Positions 9,501-18,400 of a stretch of DNA of 64,000 nt are shown in pieces (the stretch's first letter is position 1; every line of letters begins with the position of its first letter). The translations under genes were made by a program, and so were the position numbers. The stretch covers positions 248,001-312,000 of the forward strand of contig CALSQO010000002.1 of the NCBI GenBank assembly GCA_943788495.1. The letters run 5' to 3'. The notes beneath the pieces are model-generated. The model did no database searches. It saw only the letters and a list, made by a program, of their open reading frames with translations, and had not been told where the DNA came from. The DNA comes from UA16 sp905478895 (GTDB taxonomy: Bacteria > Bacteroidota > Bacteroidia > Flavobacteriales_D > Sanyastnellaceae).

Positions 9501-9881
9501 CAGAAAGATCCATTGTTGATTTATAAATTCGAATCGTACGAACTGTTCAAGGCCATGGTTCAGCGCATGAACGCCGAAGTTGCTTCGTTCTTGTTGCGTT
9601 GCACCATCCCAACGGGACAGCAGGGTCAACAAGTGCAGCAAGCACCCCAGCGTCGCCCGGGAATGCCCAATAAGATCAGCCTGTCAAAAGAGGGGGTTCA
9701 GAACATTCAGGAACAGGCCATGTCGGCATCGAGGCAACCCGGAATAACTCCGGGGGCCGGTGGTCGTCCCATGCCGCCGCCTCCGAAAAAAGTGGAGCCG
9801 ATTCGAACCGAAAAAAAGGTATTGCCCAACGAGCCCTGTCCATGCGGTTCGGGGAAGAAATTCAAAAAGTGCCACGGTTAA
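6531..9881 (+). CDS. secA: Preprotein translocase ATPase SecA
   Basis: SecA drives export of unfolded proteins through SecYEG, the step before T9SS handling of the cargo proteins in this window. The 1116-residue length is normal for Bacteroidota, whose SecA carries extra insertions. Walker A is MQTGEGKT (about residue 195) and Walker B/DEAD is DEVDSVLIDEA (about residue 300). A nucleotide-binding domain 2 motif is seen in ATNMAGRGTDIKL, with RQLRGRAGRQGDPG following. The extreme C-terminus is a SEC-C zinc site, CPCGSGKKFKKCHG, after a Pro/Gln-rich linker. The ATG at 6531 (MLKALFKKLVGDK) was chosen over an in-frame start at 6501, because residues from 6501 precede the promoter box and look non-coding. 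Confidence 0.98.
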   Translation: MLKALFKKLVGDKVEGDLREIQPTVEAVHSFEAEFIQLQDSGLRSRTADLKKRISAHVASLEEESSALKAKASAMGEEDLEQKEAIYDSIDALEKSINEKLEEVLEEVMAEAFALVKETARRLSENKELRVEATDWDRDTAARRTGVTIEGDEAVWHNKWLAAGSEVEWNMVHYDVQLVGGTALHRGKVAEMQTGEGKTLVATLPVFLNALTEKGVHLVTVNDYLARRDSEWMAPIFEFHGMKVDCIDKHQPNSESRRAAYRADITYGTNNEFGFDYLRDNMAQRPDQLVQRKHHYAIVDEVDSVLIDEARTPLIISGPTPKGDQQEFEELKPKVVNLVSIQQKAAQKFLADAKQLLTKEGASKDEIAEGGLALFRAFRALPKSKALIKFLSAEGMKQQLLKTEGIYLQDNKREMPKADEELYFVIDEKQNQVELTEKGIEYLTANMEDDNFFTMPDLATELVTIDNGPGEEEAKLEMKSKLMADYGVKSARVHTMNQLLKAYALFEKDVDYVLMDNKVKIVDEQTGRIMDGRRYSDGLHQAIEAKESVKVEAATQTYATVTLQNYFRMYHKLSGMTGTAETEAGELWDIYELDVMAIPTNRPIARDDREDLVYKTKREKYNAIIDDVVKMREAGRPVLVGTTTVEVSELLSRMLDIRKISHQVLNAKLHQREAEIVTAAGMPGTVTIATNMAGRGTDIKLTDDTKAAGGLAIIGTERHDSRRVDRQLRGRAGRQGDPGSSQFYVSLEDDLMRLFSSDRVSKMMDRMGHQEGDVIQHSMITKSIERAQKKVEENNFGVRKRLLEYDDVMNAQREVIYKRRRHALHGDRLRTDIANMFFELIEGSVLAYHPGKEFEPFRLSLLKDFGIEPPIDADAFGSQPPEDVAFSTYQEAERVYRTKLTELAERAHPVIQKVQEDPSNDYQQILVPFTDGRKTMQVATNIDESVASSGVSVMESLEKAVVLAIIDQYWKEHLRDMDDLRSNVQLARFEQKDPLLIYKFESYELFKAMVQRMNAEVASFLLRCTIPTGQQGQQVQQAPQRRPGMPNKISLSKEGVQNIQEQAMSASRQPGITPGAGGRPMPPPPKKVEPIRTEKKVLPNEPCPCGSGKKFKKCHG

Positions 9882-9894
9882 ACACTGCTGTGCA

Positions 9895-10767
9895 TCAATG
9901 CATTCGGATCGGTGCTTGGCACGCTAAGCCGGCTTTTTCTTCCAGAATTTGTGCAAATAGGGCGCAGGTATTGGGCGTGTAGATGCTGTCTGGTTCGTGC
10001 ACCAGCAAGTGAAAGTTTTCCAAGCCGTGGGATGCACTCGAACCGATCCATTCCACCCAACTTTCGAGCCGCTCTGTGTCGATGGGGTGTCCTTCGTAGC
10101 CGCCAAATCGGACCAAAACATGTGGTGCTGTGACGCACATGTGCAGCGCATCGCGTCTGCCTGCTGTATCGCTGATCACCATGCCGATGCCGAGCGAAGC
10201 CAATTGCTGAGCGGTCTCCTTCAACGTGACCGGAACGAACCAATCCGGATGCCGAAACTCCACGGACACGGGCAACTCCCTTGGCCACATTTTCAAATAC
10301 TCCCACATTGCCTCGGCATGCTTTGGGGCGAAATGCGGTGGCAGTTGAATGAAGGAAGGCCCCATGCGCTGCTCCAAGGCGAGCAAGCCTGCGATGAAGT
10401 CGTCCGTGGGTCCTTCGCAATTTTTAAAGCGGCGATAATGCGTAATGATTTGCGGGAATTTGCAACAGAATTGAAAGCCTTCGGACGTCGCTTGCGCCCA
10501 TTCGCGCATTTTCTCAGGCGGGTAAATGCGGTAATGCGTGGCATTGAATTCAATGGTTCCATACTGCGTTCCGTACGTCTCGGGATACAGCCTTCTTGGC
10601 GTTTTTGCGGGATAAGTGCTGCCGACCCATTGCGGGATATTCCACGACGTTCCGCCTGCAGAAACCGCAACGGATTGAGCAGAATTATTCAAGAACCAAG
10701 AAGTCTGGGGAAGGGGAAAAAAATCCCGAGGCGTCTCATCAATGGATGGAAGTTTTCCAAATTTCAT
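9895..10767 (-). CDS. DUF72 (YecE-like) family protein
   Basis: This 290-residue soluble protein has the DUF72 signature: GGTSWNIPQWVGSTYP near residue 40, YGTIEFNATHYRIYP around 70, FCCKFPQIITHYRR near 100, and the later SVEFRHPDWF. DUF72 proteins are predicted TIM barrels of unknown biochemical function. The first 35 residues are a less conserved lead-in. It converges on secA with 13 bp between stops, and 72 bp separate it from the methyltransferase upstream on the same strand, so co-transcription is possible. Confidence 0.85.
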   Translation of the reverse strand: MKFGKLPSIDETPRDFFPLPQTSWFLNNSAQSVAVSAGGTSWNIPQWVGSTYPAKTPRRLYPETYGTQYGTIEFNATHYRIYPPEKMREWAQATSEGFQFCCKFPQIITHYRRFKNCEGPTDDFIAGLLALEQRMGPSFIQLPPHFAPKHAEAMWEYLKMWPRELPVSVEFRHPDWFVPVTLKETAQQLASLGIGMVISDTAGRRDALHMCVTAPHVLVRFGGYEGHPIDTERLESWVEWIGSSASHGLENFHLLVHEPDSIYTPNTCALFAQILEEKAGLACQAPIRMH

Positions 10768-10839
10768 ACCGGGGCAAATATCGACGCATTGTCCTGGAAT
10801 TTGAAGTTTCGCGGCAGATGGTCCCGGGGATGAGGTTGA

Positions 10840-11640
10840 TTACGCTTCTTTTTGAACCAAGTAATACATACAGGTTGTGACGAAATTCCGGAAGTAAGGA
10901 ATGCGCGTCAATAGGCCAAACTGAACCCGTGGCGTCAGGTTGAACTTGTACTTGTAAATTGGATTGAAGAGGTAATATGTGCGCAGTATTACGGAAAAAT
11001 GATTTTTTCTTACCAAGCGTTCAAATCGCTCAATGCTAATTCCCGTTTCTTTGATTTCCAATGTGTTTTGGATGGACATTGGCGTCTCGCCGAACGCTTT
11101 CAAAATGCCCCGATAAAGTGGGACAGGCAGCAGATGGAAATACGGTGTTCTGCTCAAAAGTCGGTGGGCCAAGACTTGTTGATGGCCACCAAAAGGCATC
11201 TGCCATGGAGGAAATCCAAAAAAGATGTGTCCCCCCGGTTTGAGGAAATTTCGCAGTCTACTGAGAATAGCATCTTGGTCGTGAATGTGCTCAATGACGT
11301 CTTTCAAAATGATGAGGTCAAAGAGAGATGAAAAATCAGCCGCTACATCGATATCGTAGATGTTTTTGTTCATCACGATGGCTTGTCCGGATGAGATTTC
11401 TGCCTTGAGCGTATCCCGAGCGCGTTCGGCTTTTCCTTTGAGGAGTTCGATCCCGACGCCCTGACATCCACGGTCAAGAAATGCTTTCAACACACCGCCT
11501 TCCCCGCATCCGATTTCCATGACGTGCATCCCTTCAACGATGGGAAGCGCTTCTTCAATGAATGGAATGAGGAATTCTGCAGCATTGGCCTTTTGCTGAC
11601 GAATGTAAATGTCTCTGTCTTTGTGAAAATGAAAAGCCAT
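10840..11640 (-). CDS. Class I SAM-dependent methyltransferase
   Basis: This 266-residue protein has a Rossmann methyltransferase domain. The SAM-binding loop is VMEIGCGEGGVL (about residues 40-51), followed by the acidic residue in GVGIELLKGKAE. A LIILKDVIEHIHDQD post-I motif and a GHIFFGFPPW strand also fit the methyltransferase 11/23 families. The C-terminal third is basic and aromatic (FSVILRTYYLFNPIYKYKFN). The substrate cannot be deduced. Lipid, quinone or small-molecule methylation is all possible. The start lies at 11640, with the ComF gene on the other strand. Confidence 0.8.
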   Translation of the reverse strand: MAFHFHKDRDIYIRQQKANAAEFLIPFIEEALPIVEGMHVMEIGCGEGGVLKAFLDRGCQGVGIELLKGKAERARDTLKAEISSGQAIVMNKNIYDIDVAADFSSLFDLIILKDVIEHIHDQDAILSRLRNFLKPGGHIFFGFPPWQMPFGGHQQVLAHRLLSRTPYFHLLPVPLYRGILKAFGETPMSIQNTLEIKETGISIERFERLVRKNHFSVILRTYYLFNPIYKYKFNLTPRVQFGLLTRIPYFRNFVTTCMYYLVQKEA

Positions 11641-11808
11641 TATCTACCGGATGTTTTGAGGGATATCGTTAAATCGGTTACGTCGAATGTTGAGAATAGT
11701 TGCAGCACAGAAGGCAATTTAATCCTTGAACGGCTCGGTCATGAATTTCTAGGCTCAGAGGATGCAATTCATCAAAAAGCGAATGCAATTCTGATTCACC
11801 TTCGAAAT

Positions 11809-12474
11809 ATGTTTTCAGGAAACCAAGGCATTGTTCCCCGGCATTGCATTCAATGCGGATTGTGGCTCACTTCACAGGAAAAATGGCAGCTGGGCTGCGT
11901 CATTTGCGAAGGAACATGGCCGGATTTACGCGGGCGGATCGGAGAGCAATTGATGAAAGAAAGGTGTGCCCTGCATCGCATGTGGACCGGATTCAGGTTG
12001 CGCGAGAATGTGGCTTTGGAAAGGCAGGTTCACGCGTTGAAATACCAAGGAAGACGACGGCTCGGTTTGCGTTGGGGGCAGTGGGTGGCAAACTCCAACA
12101 ATGCGCCCACGGATGAAGCACAGCCGATCGCACTCATTCCTGTGCCATTGCATTGGCGAAGGCAATGGGATCGTGGCTTTAATCAAGCGAGTTGGATTGC
12201 GAGAGGTGTTGCTCGCGAATGGAATGCAGTTGTTTATCCAAAGGCGCTGGTCCGCCATTCCCATGCGAATAGTTACACGGGATTTTCACGTCAAATACGC
12301 GAAGATTTGGCGGGTTCAGCGTACCGTTTGGGTCCCAATCCACCGGATGCAAACATTCCGATTGTTTTGGTGGATGATGTGTTGACGACAGGCACAACGA
12401 TTCGAGCGTGCGCTTCGGTGATTGAATCATCGAACCGTAAGGTGCTTGGAGCGCTAACTCTGGCACTTGCATGA
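11809..12474 (+). CDS. comF: ComF-family phosphoribosyltransferase-like protein
   Basis: The protein has an N-terminal zinc-ribbon-like pair (HCIQCG and CVIC, about residues 13 and 30). Its C-terminal phosphoribosyltransferase domain has the PRPP loop IVLVDDVLTTGTTI. RGFNQASWIARGVA is a typical ComF motif. In naturally competent bacteria ComF helps single-stranded DNA enter the cytoplasm. In Bacteroidota the role is mostly unproven. The frame is open further upstream (to 11524), but that would overlap the divergent methyltransferase start. I therefore chose the ATG at 11809, which gives 221 residues, near the family norm. An ATG at 11629 remains possible. Confidence 0.82.
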   Translation: MFSGNQGIVPRHCIQCGLWLTSQEKWQLGCVICEGTWPDLRGRIGEQLMKERCALHRMWTGFRLRENVALERQVHALKYQGRRRLGLRWGQWVANSNNAPTDEAQPIALIPVPLHWRRQWDRGFNQASWIARGVAREWNAVVYPKALVRHSHANSYTGFSRQIREDLAGSAYRLGPNPPDANIPIVLVDDVLTTGTTIRACASVIESSNRKVLGALTLALA

Positions 12475-12498
12475 ATGCAATTCTCACCATAACTGAGG

Positions 12499-12506
12499 TA
12501 TCTTTG
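12499..12506 (+). promoter_or_regulatory. -7 promoter box upstream of msrC
   Basis: TATCTTTG matches TAnnTTTG exactly, 26 bases before the msrC ATG. No TTG at the usual -33 spacing was found. It probably drives the msrC / Ig-like lipoprotein / T9SS type B run, whose genes overlap or abut. Confidence 0.5.
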
Positions 12507-12532
12507 TTAGGCGGACCGCAACACCAGTTAAC

Positions 12533-13009
12533 ATGTCTTTGAATGATGAAACATATGCAGCACTGATTCCACAGGCCTTGGCTTTGTTGGAGGGAGAGCC
12601 AAGTTTGGTCGCGAATTTGGCCAATGTTTCAGCATTGTTGAAGCAGGCTACGGATTGGCACTGGGTCGGATTTTATTTGGTTGATTTTGACCGCGATGAA
12701 TTGGCGCTGGGCCCATTTCAGGGACCCGTTGCGTGCACACGATTGCGCAAAGGAAAAGGCGTTTGTGCTGCGGCATGGGAGACATCCTTGCCGCAGATTG
12801 TTGCGAATGTCCACGAATTCCCAGGCCATGTGGCGTGCAGCGCAGCCACGAATGCGGAGTTGGTAATCCCAATTCAAGCGGCGGGTCGTGTGGTGGCAGT
12901 ATTGGATATTGATGCATTGGATTTCGATGCTTTTTCCCACGCGGATGTTGACGCACTAAGGCCCTTGACTTCAGAGATTGAAAAATCATGGCATCAATGG
13001 GAAGCATGA
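12533..13009 (+). CDS. msrC: Free methionine-(R)-sulfoxide reductase (GAF domain)
   Basis: This 158-residue GAF-domain enzyme reduces free L-methionine-(R)-sulfoxide in the cytoplasm. The three cysteines known from the E. coli enzyme (84, 94, 118) appear here as Cys68 in GPVACTR, Cys78 in GKGVCAA and Cys102 in GHVACSA, with the same 10- and 24-residue spacing. The start context WHWVGFYLVD is also family-typical. The stop overlaps the next start as ATGA, so translation of the lipoprotein at 13006 is probably coupled. Confidence 0.92.
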   Translation: MSLNDETYAALIPQALALLEGEPSLVANLANVSALLKQATDWHWVGFYLVDFDRDELALGPFQGPVACTRLRKGKGVCAAAWETSLPQIVANVHEFPGHVACSAATNAELVIPIQAAGRVVAVLDIDALDFDAFSHADVDALRPLTSEIEKSWHQWEA

Positions 13010-14661
13010 AATTCCTGACGTTACCCGATTTCGTGTTCGGCTTTTTGCTTTTGCTTCTGTGTGGCTGTGCCCAAATCTCATCCCCAACGGGAGGACCCAT
13101 CGACGAGGATCCTCCTCACGTTTTAAAAATGTCGCCTGCTTCCGACCAGGTCAACGCCCGACCCACGTCCCTCCGCATTTTATTTGATGAATTTGTGGCG
13201 TTGAAGAATCCCCAGCAGCAGTTGGTCATATCTCCGCCCATTTCTACGAAGCCCACTTTTCGAATCAAAGGAAAAGAAGTTCGCATCGAATTGGACCCGG
13301 CATCATTTCAAGACTCCACCACCTATGTTTTTTCATTTGGAAAAGGCATTGTCGACTTGCACGAATCCAATCCTGCAGAGGGTTTGACTTGGGCTTTTTC
13401 GACGGGTTCTGTCATCGACTCACTCGCCTTGAAAGGCCGAGTTCTGGATCGCATGACGGGAGAACCAATGGAAGGACTTCGCGTCTTGCTTTTTCAAGAG
13501 CCTGTGGAACAGGATTCCATATTAAGCGGAGTGTTGCCTGACGCAATTGGAATGACAGATGCTCAGGGGGTATTTGAAATTGATTACCTCGCTGACGGGA
13601 ATTATTTCCCATTGGCTTTGGATGATTTGAATTCGGATTACACCTGGGATGTGGGCGAATATTTGGCATTTGATAGCACGGTGATCGCCTCGGGTGATTC
13701 AGTGGAGCACATTCTGTCCGGTTTTGAACCGCAGAAGGAGGAAGCATTGCATTACATCGAATCGTGTGCCTTGGATTCGACGGGGGCAATATCCATCTAT
13801 GCCCCAGGGGATGAGGCATCATTGAAAGAAGACTGGTCGGCGTTGTTCCAGGGGAAACAGGCTTTTGCAAATTGGGAACGAAAGGCTGACAGTGTGATGA
13901 TGTGGGTCGACACCTCTGTCGTCCATGCGCCCGAAATGTTGAAGGTGGTTTGGGCAGGCGAATTATTCAATGATACGTCCAATGTGCGCTTGGGTCGGCG
14001 CTCCAGACGCCAATGGCCTGAGCCACTGAAACCGTTGCCCCGCTCGTCTTCGGCACAAACCATCCGGGAATTGACCTTTGACAGAGCCGTTGTGGTGCTT
14101 GATACGAGCCAATGGATGCTGATTCGTGGTGCAGACACCCTGGGAGGATTGGATTTTGGAATGCGCAATGCGGCAGACGGAATATTGAGCCGGAATTTGC
14201 AGCTGGAGCACAAAGAGGCGGATGGATTCGACTATGCTCTAATGGCATTTCCCGGAGCACTGAAAAATCCCATTGGTGACCCACAACAGGATACACTGGA
14301 ATGGAAATGGAGTGTTCATGCCTCAGACTATTATGGAGAGTTGAGCGTCGCCTTGTCGAATTTACCAGGAAGGGGGTGGTTCATCATGCAATCCAAGAAG
14401 CATCAGACGGTGCGAATTCCGTGCAGCGGCGATACGTCATTGGTTTTTTCGCGTTTGGTTCCGGGGTCATATGATTTGGGATTTGAGTGGGACGTTGATG
14501 GCGATGGTACATGGCAAATGGGAGATTTTCGTGCATTGGAAGTGCCTGAGCCGTATTTTTATCCTGAAGAAACACCCACCATTCGATCCAACTGGCTGGT
14601 GGAATGGGTGTGGGATTTTTCAAAATTGAAAGAATCAACACTACCCGTTGAATCATTGTAA
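13006..14661 (+). CDS. Ig-like domain lipoprotein (Bacteroidota cell-surface type)
   Basis: Beginning at the ATG that overlaps the msrC stop, the protein has a signal peptide and lipobox (FLLLLLCGCAQ). Next comes the SPTGGPIDEDPP segment common to Bacteroidota lipoproteins with a SbsA-type Ig-like domain. That domain covers about residues 35-140 (PTSLRILFDEFVALKNP to TYVFSFGKGIVDLHE). A carboxypeptidase-regulatory-like fold may follow (LKGRVLDRMTGEPMEGLRV). The remaining 350 residues are unassigned beta-rich sequence. Length is about 551 residues. It is expected in the outer membrane or periplasm, and its function is unknown. Confidence 0.75.
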   Translation: MKFLTLPDFVFGFLLLLLCGCAQISSPTGGPIDEDPPHVLKMSPASDQVNARPTSLRILFDEFVALKNPQQQLVISPPISTKPTFRIKGKEVRIELDPASFQDSTTYVFSFGKGIVDLHESNPAEGLTWAFSTGSVIDSLALKGRVLDRMTGEPMEGLRVLLFQEPVEQDSILSGVLPDAIGMTDAQGVFEIDYLADGNYFPLALDDLNSDYTWDVGEYLAFDSTVIASGDSVEHILSGFEPQKEEALHYIESCALDSTGAISIYAPGDEASLKEDWSALFQGKQAFANWERKADSVMMWVDTSVVHAPEMLKVVWAGELFNDTSNVRLGRRSRRQWPEPLKPLPRSSSAQTIRELTFDRAVVVLDTSQWMLIRGADTLGGLDFGMRNAADGILSRNLQLEHKEADGFDYALMAFPGALKNPIGDPQQDTLEWKWSVHASDYYGELSVALSNLPGRGWFIMQSKKHQTVRIPCSGDTSLVFSRLVPGSYDLGFEWDVDGDGTWQMGDFRALEVPEPYFYPEETPTIRSNWLVEWVWDFSKLKESTLPVESL

Positions 14662-16263
14662 ATGAGGACCATGCGAATTCAAGGAAAGACCATTTTGGAT
14701 TTGAATCATCGTAAAAGGACGATTGTTCTGGCCCTTGGGTGCCTTGTGCTCGCTGTAACCGCTGCTCAGGGCCAGTTGCCTTACATCGCCACATCGCAAA
14801 ACCACTTTTGTGCGGGTTCAACCGATGGAATAACAATGTATTGTAACGTATTGGCTTTTGACCCCAGTACAGATGTTGAAAATTGGTCCTTTGCATGGGA
14901 GCCAGCATCGGAGGTTAGCGATCCAACGGCGCAAGTAATTACGACAACGCCGGGTGTTACCACGGACTTTTCGGTCATTATGACGGCACCGGACGGCACG
15001 GTCTATACCGATGAAATCACCATTACGGTTTTCCCTGTTTTTTCTGTGGATGCAGGGCCAGATTTAGCGGTCTGCAGCACGCTGGCAGAATACCTATCTG
15101 CTTCTGTAGATGTGGTGGATCCGGTGGATTGGTTGTGGGAACCGGCGCTGGGGTTGAGCAATGCGACCATCTCGAATCCTCAACTATTACAGGAAGTAAC
15201 CCAGGTGTATACAGTTACAGCGACCATTTCCGCTTCCACCGTTTTCTCGTCGGGGGATGCATGCGAGGCGAGTGCTGAAATTGAAGTCATTTCAATTTTC
15301 CCCGCCATGGATTTGGGGTCGGATATTCTTGCATGTTCCGGGACAGAAATTATGCTGGATCCAGGCTTGCCTGTGAACTACACGTACGAGTGGTCTGTCG
15401 CTGGAGAAACCCTGCCGGTTCTTTCGGTGCTTTCTTCGGGTTCTTACGGATTGAATGCGACTTCTCCGGAAGGCTGTGAGCAATCGGATGTCATCGAGGT
15501 TACTTTCACAGAGGGGCCAGAATTGGCTTTGCCCGAATCGGTTGAAGGGTGCGAGAATCCGGGTATTTTGTTGGACGCTACCCCTACCAACACGGGAACC
15601 GGGCCCTTTCAATTCGCTTGGTCGAACGGTGCGAACGAGGCCGTAATAACGGTAAACGAAAGTGGGGTGTATGACGTCCTGGTCTCAGACGCTGGGAATT
15701 GTTCCATTTCGGGAACGGTGTTGGTGGAAACGCTTCCAAGTCCCAACATTGCCCTTCCTGCGGATACGTCGCTCTGTTTTGATGATTATCCAGAAGTGTC
15801 CTACCAACTCGCGGTACCAGCGGGATTTGCAAGTTATTCTTGGACAACAGGACAAACGGGCAACGTAATTTCGATTGACGAATCCGGCTTGTACGGCGTG
15901 GTGGTTACAAATGACATAGGTTGCAGCAATGAAGAGATGAGCCTGGTGCGAGGCTTCTGCTCAGAACCGGCTCTATTTGTTCCCACGGCTTTCACGCCGG
16001 ATGGAGATGGTCTGAATGAGACACTTCGCATCCAAGGAAAGAACTTGATCGAACTCGATTTTCGGCTCTACAACCGATGGGGAGCTTTGGTATGGCAGGC
16101 CGATACCATCGGAGATTATTGGCACGGACAGGCTCCGCAACGCACACATTATGTACAGGACGATCTGTACATCTGGCAAGCGAAGTATCGGCATTACTTG
16201 GACGCCAATGGACAACTCAGTCCCTACACGGAAGCATCAGGGTCCGTTCGCATTCTGCGTTAA
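14662..16263 (+). CDS. T9SS type B (gliding-motility-associated) sorting-domain surface protein
   Basis: This 533-residue protein starts immediately after the preceding stop. Its N-terminal signal peptide has core IVLALGCLVLAVTAAQGQ (about residues 21-38). The middle holds several Ig/PKD-like repeats with paired cysteines and a recurring G-x-Y segment (ESGVYDVLVSDAGNC, ESGLYGVVVTNDIGC). The last 95 residues form the gliding-motility-associated C-terminal domain: FVPTAFTPDGDGLNETL, LYNRWGALVW and the final SGSVRILR. This domain directs export by the type IX system. It is the third gene of the msrC run. The cargo is probably adhesive or structural, and no enzyme domain is visible. Confidence 0.87.
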   Translation: MRTMRIQGKTILDLNHRKRTIVLALGCLVLAVTAAQGQLPYIATSQNHFCAGSTDGITMYCNVLAFDPSTDVENWSFAWEPASEVSDPTAQVITTTPGVTTDFSVIMTAPDGTVYTDEITITVFPVFSVDAGPDLAVCSTLAEYLSASVDVVDPVDWLWEPALGLSNATISNPQLLQEVTQVYTVTATISASTVFSSGDACEASAEIEVISIFPAMDLGSDILACSGTEIMLDPGLPVNYTYEWSVAGETLPVLSVLSSGSYGLNATSPEGCEQSDVIEVTFTEGPELALPESVEGCENPGILLDATPTNTGTGPFQFAWSNGANEAVITVNESGVYDVLVSDAGNCSISGTVLVETLPSPNIALPADTSLCFDDYPEVSYQLAVPAGFASYSWTTGQTGNVISIDESGLYGVVVTNDIGCSNEEMSLVRGFCSEPALFVPTAFTPDGDGLNETLRIQGKNLIELDFRLYNRWGALVWQADTIGDYWHGQAPQRTHYVQDDLYIWQAKYRHYLDANGQLSPYTEASGSVRILR

Positions 16264-16311
16264 CCGATTGTGGTTTTGGCCTTCTTTCGACGGCAAGGCT
16301 TTGTCGGCAAT

Positions 16312-17007
16312 TCAGGAATTGATTTCTAGGAATCGCTTCACGGCAGACAATGTTCCAAACACAACCAGGGTGTCCGTTTCTTGAATCACCATGTCCGGTT
16401 TCGGAACACCGATGATGTGTTCTTGGTTTTCTTCGCCTTCTTCTTTCGACTCAAAAATCCGACGAATGGTGATCAACCGCAATTCATAGCGACTCGTCAA
16501 ATCAATGCTTCCCAGCGTCCGACCAATGCAGTTGTGTGGCGCGTGGATTTCTGCGATTTCATAATCATCCGGAAGCGCAAGAAACCCACCGATATTCGGG
16601 TGAATGAGTCGTTCGGAAACCACGCTCGCGACTTCGCTTTCGGGCGTGAGAATCTCGTCGACTCCGAGGCTTGAAAGAATGCGCTTCTGGTGATCATCGT
16701 TGGAACGCACGATCACCCGGGGCACGCCCAAATCCAATAAGTTGAGTGCAGTCAGTACCGTGGCTTCAAAGTTTTCACCTATGGCAACAATGGCTGCGTC
16801 CATGTCTTGGACCCGTTGCGTTTGAAGCGCACGGATGTCGGTTGAATCCAATGTCACTGCTAAGGCAACATCATCCTTGATTCCTTCGGATCGCGCAGTG
16901 TTGTTATCGAAGGTGAACACTTCAGCTCCTTTCGAAGCCAGCGATAAGGCAATTTGTTTTCCGTAACGGCCCATTCCAAAAACGGCAAATCGAGAAGATT
17001 TAGGCAT
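16312..17007 (-). CDS. TrkA/KtrA-family potassium channel regulator
   Basis: This 231-residue protein has an RCK-N Rossmann domain with GMGRYG at residues 11-16 and the acidic FDNN after strand 2, then an RCK-C domain (about 145-230). Such subunits bind nucleotides and gate a TrkH/KtrB-type K+ channel at the membrane. No channel gene is in the window, so its partner is elsewhere. It lies 36 bp downstream of kynureninase on the same strand. The spacer contains a tandem AGTATTC repeat, and there is no sign the two are functionally linked. Confidence 0.9.
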   Translation of the reverse strand: MPKSSRFAVFGMGRYGKQIALSLASKGAEVFTFDNNTARSEGIKDDVALAVTLDSTDIRALQTQRVQDMDAAIVAIGENFEATVLTALNLLDLGVPRVIVRSNDDHQKRILSSLGVDEILTPESEVASVVSERLIHPNIGGFLALPDDYEIAEIHAPHNCIGRTLGSIDLTSRYELRLITIRRIFESKEEGEENQEHIIGVPKPDMVIQETDTLVVFGTLSAVKRFLEINS

Positions 17008-17043
17008 GATGGAGTATTCAGTATTCAGTAATGGTTGACGAAA

Positions 17044-18342
17044 TTATTCCGTAGACAAAGCTTTTGTGCAATCCTTAAAAATAGCGAGAAACGCAGCGAT
17101 GTCCTCAAAGGTATTGTACAATGGCACAGGCGCCATACGGATCACATTGGGCTCACGCCAATCGGAGATCACGCCTGCCTTCGTGAGCGCTTCAAAAAGA
17201 CTCTTCCCAAAGCCATGTGCTGCCAACGAAAGCTGACAGCCCCGCCGCTCCGGATCTGTCGGGGTAATGAGTTCTGCGCGAAAACCGACTTCTTCGGCAA
17301 CGTGCTGGATGCCGGCTTCCATATAAGCGGTGAGCCGCTTGCTTTTTTCTCGCAATTGATCGATTCTAGACTCGAGAAACATCTCCAGTGAAGCCGCATG
17401 CACGGCCATGTTGAGCACTGGAGCATTGGACATTTGCCAAGCTTCCGCGGTTTTCATGCTTTCAAAGTTGGGTTCCATCAAGAACCGGCGTTTGGCATCG
17501 TGCCCCCACCATCCATCGAACCTTGGGATGTCTTCTCGGCCGACGTGTTTTTCGTGGATGAATGCGCCGGCCACTGCTCCCGGTCCTGAGTTGAGGTATT
17601 TGTAGGAGCACCAGCATGCGAAGTCAACGCCCCAATCGTGCAGTTGCATCGGAACATTGCCCATTGCATGCGCCAAATCAAATCCGCAATGCGCGCCAAC
17701 TGCATGAGCAGCGCGAGCAATACGTTGCATATCCATGAGCTGTCCGGTGAAGTAATGAACACCGCCAATCATCACCAAAGCCAATTCATCCGCATGTGCT
17801 TCAATGGCCTTTTCAATGTCTTCTTCTTCGATGCAGGTTGAACCGGAACGAGGAGAGATGGCGATCAAATCGGTGTCCGGGTCACCGCCATGGAAACGAA
17901 TTTGACTGGCCAAGGCATATTGATCTGACGGGAAGGCTTTCGCTTCGCAAATGATTTTGGTGCGCTTTCCTCGAGGTTCATAAAAACTCACCAGGAGCAA
18001 GTGCAGATTCACCGTCAAGGCATTCATCGCGACGACCTCGTGTTCTTTCGCACCCACCAAATTGGCCAGCCCTTTTGCCAGCTTTTCGTGGTAGCTCACC
18101 CAAGGATTCTGAGCATGGAAATGCCCTTCAACGCCCCACTGGGCCCAGTCATCCAGCTCGGTTTTGATGGCTTGTTCAGCTGTCTTTGGCTGCAAGCCCA
18201 AAGAGTTTCCCGTGAAATAAATCACCTCTTTCCCATCAATGACCGGCAGGTGAAAATCAGAACGTCGATCGGGAATGGGATCATTTTTGTCCAGCGAGCG
18301 AGCGTGCTCGATGCTGAATAATCGTTTGGGGTTGATCTCCAT
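17044..18342 (-). CDS. kynU: Kynureninase
   Basis: This 432-residue PLP enzyme cleaves kynurenine or 3-hydroxykynurenine to anthranilate or 3-hydroxyanthranilate plus alanine. The fold-type I signature is clear. The PLP lysine is Lys248 in CWCSYKYLNSGPG and the cofactor-binding Asp is in GFDLAHAMGN. Substrate-site residues are seen in YFTGNSLGLQP and FDGWWGHDAKRRF. Length and motifs match the eukaryote-like bacterial KynU family. 3-hydroxyanthranilate dioxygenase, the next enzyme when the substrate is hydroxykynurenine, is at 30001 on the other strand. Tryptophan dioxygenase and kynurenine monooxygenase are not in the window. Confidence 0.95.
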   Translation of the reverse strand: MEINPKRLFSIEHARSLDKNDPIPDRRSDFHLPVIDGKEVIYFTGNSLGLQPKTAEQAIKTELDDWAQWGVEGHFHAQNPWVSYHEKLAKGLANLVGAKEHEVVAMNALTVNLHLLLVSFYEPRGKRTKIICEAKAFPSDQYALASQIRFHGGDPDTDLIAISPRSGSTCIEEEDIEKAIEAHADELALVMIGGVHYFTGQLMDMQRIARAAHAVGAHCGFDLAHAMGNVPMQLHDWGVDFACWCSYKYLNSGPGAVAGAFIHEKHVGREDIPRFDGWWGHDAKRRFLMEPNFESMKTAEAWQMSNAPVLNMAVHAASLEMFLESRIDQLREKSKRLTAYMEAGIQHVAEEVGFRAELITPTDPERRGCQLSLAAHGFGKSLFEALTKAGVISDWREPNVIRMAPVPLYNTFEDIAAFLAIFKDCTKALSTE

Positions 18343-18400
18343 GGATGAGAAATTGTCTGAGCCCTAAAGTTCGAACGAAAAACGCCATTTTCGGGAACAC

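Noticed and set aside
17010..17030. Tandem AGTATTC repeat before the TrkA-like gene
   Set aside because: Two seven-base copies in an AT-rich spacer are easily explained by chance.
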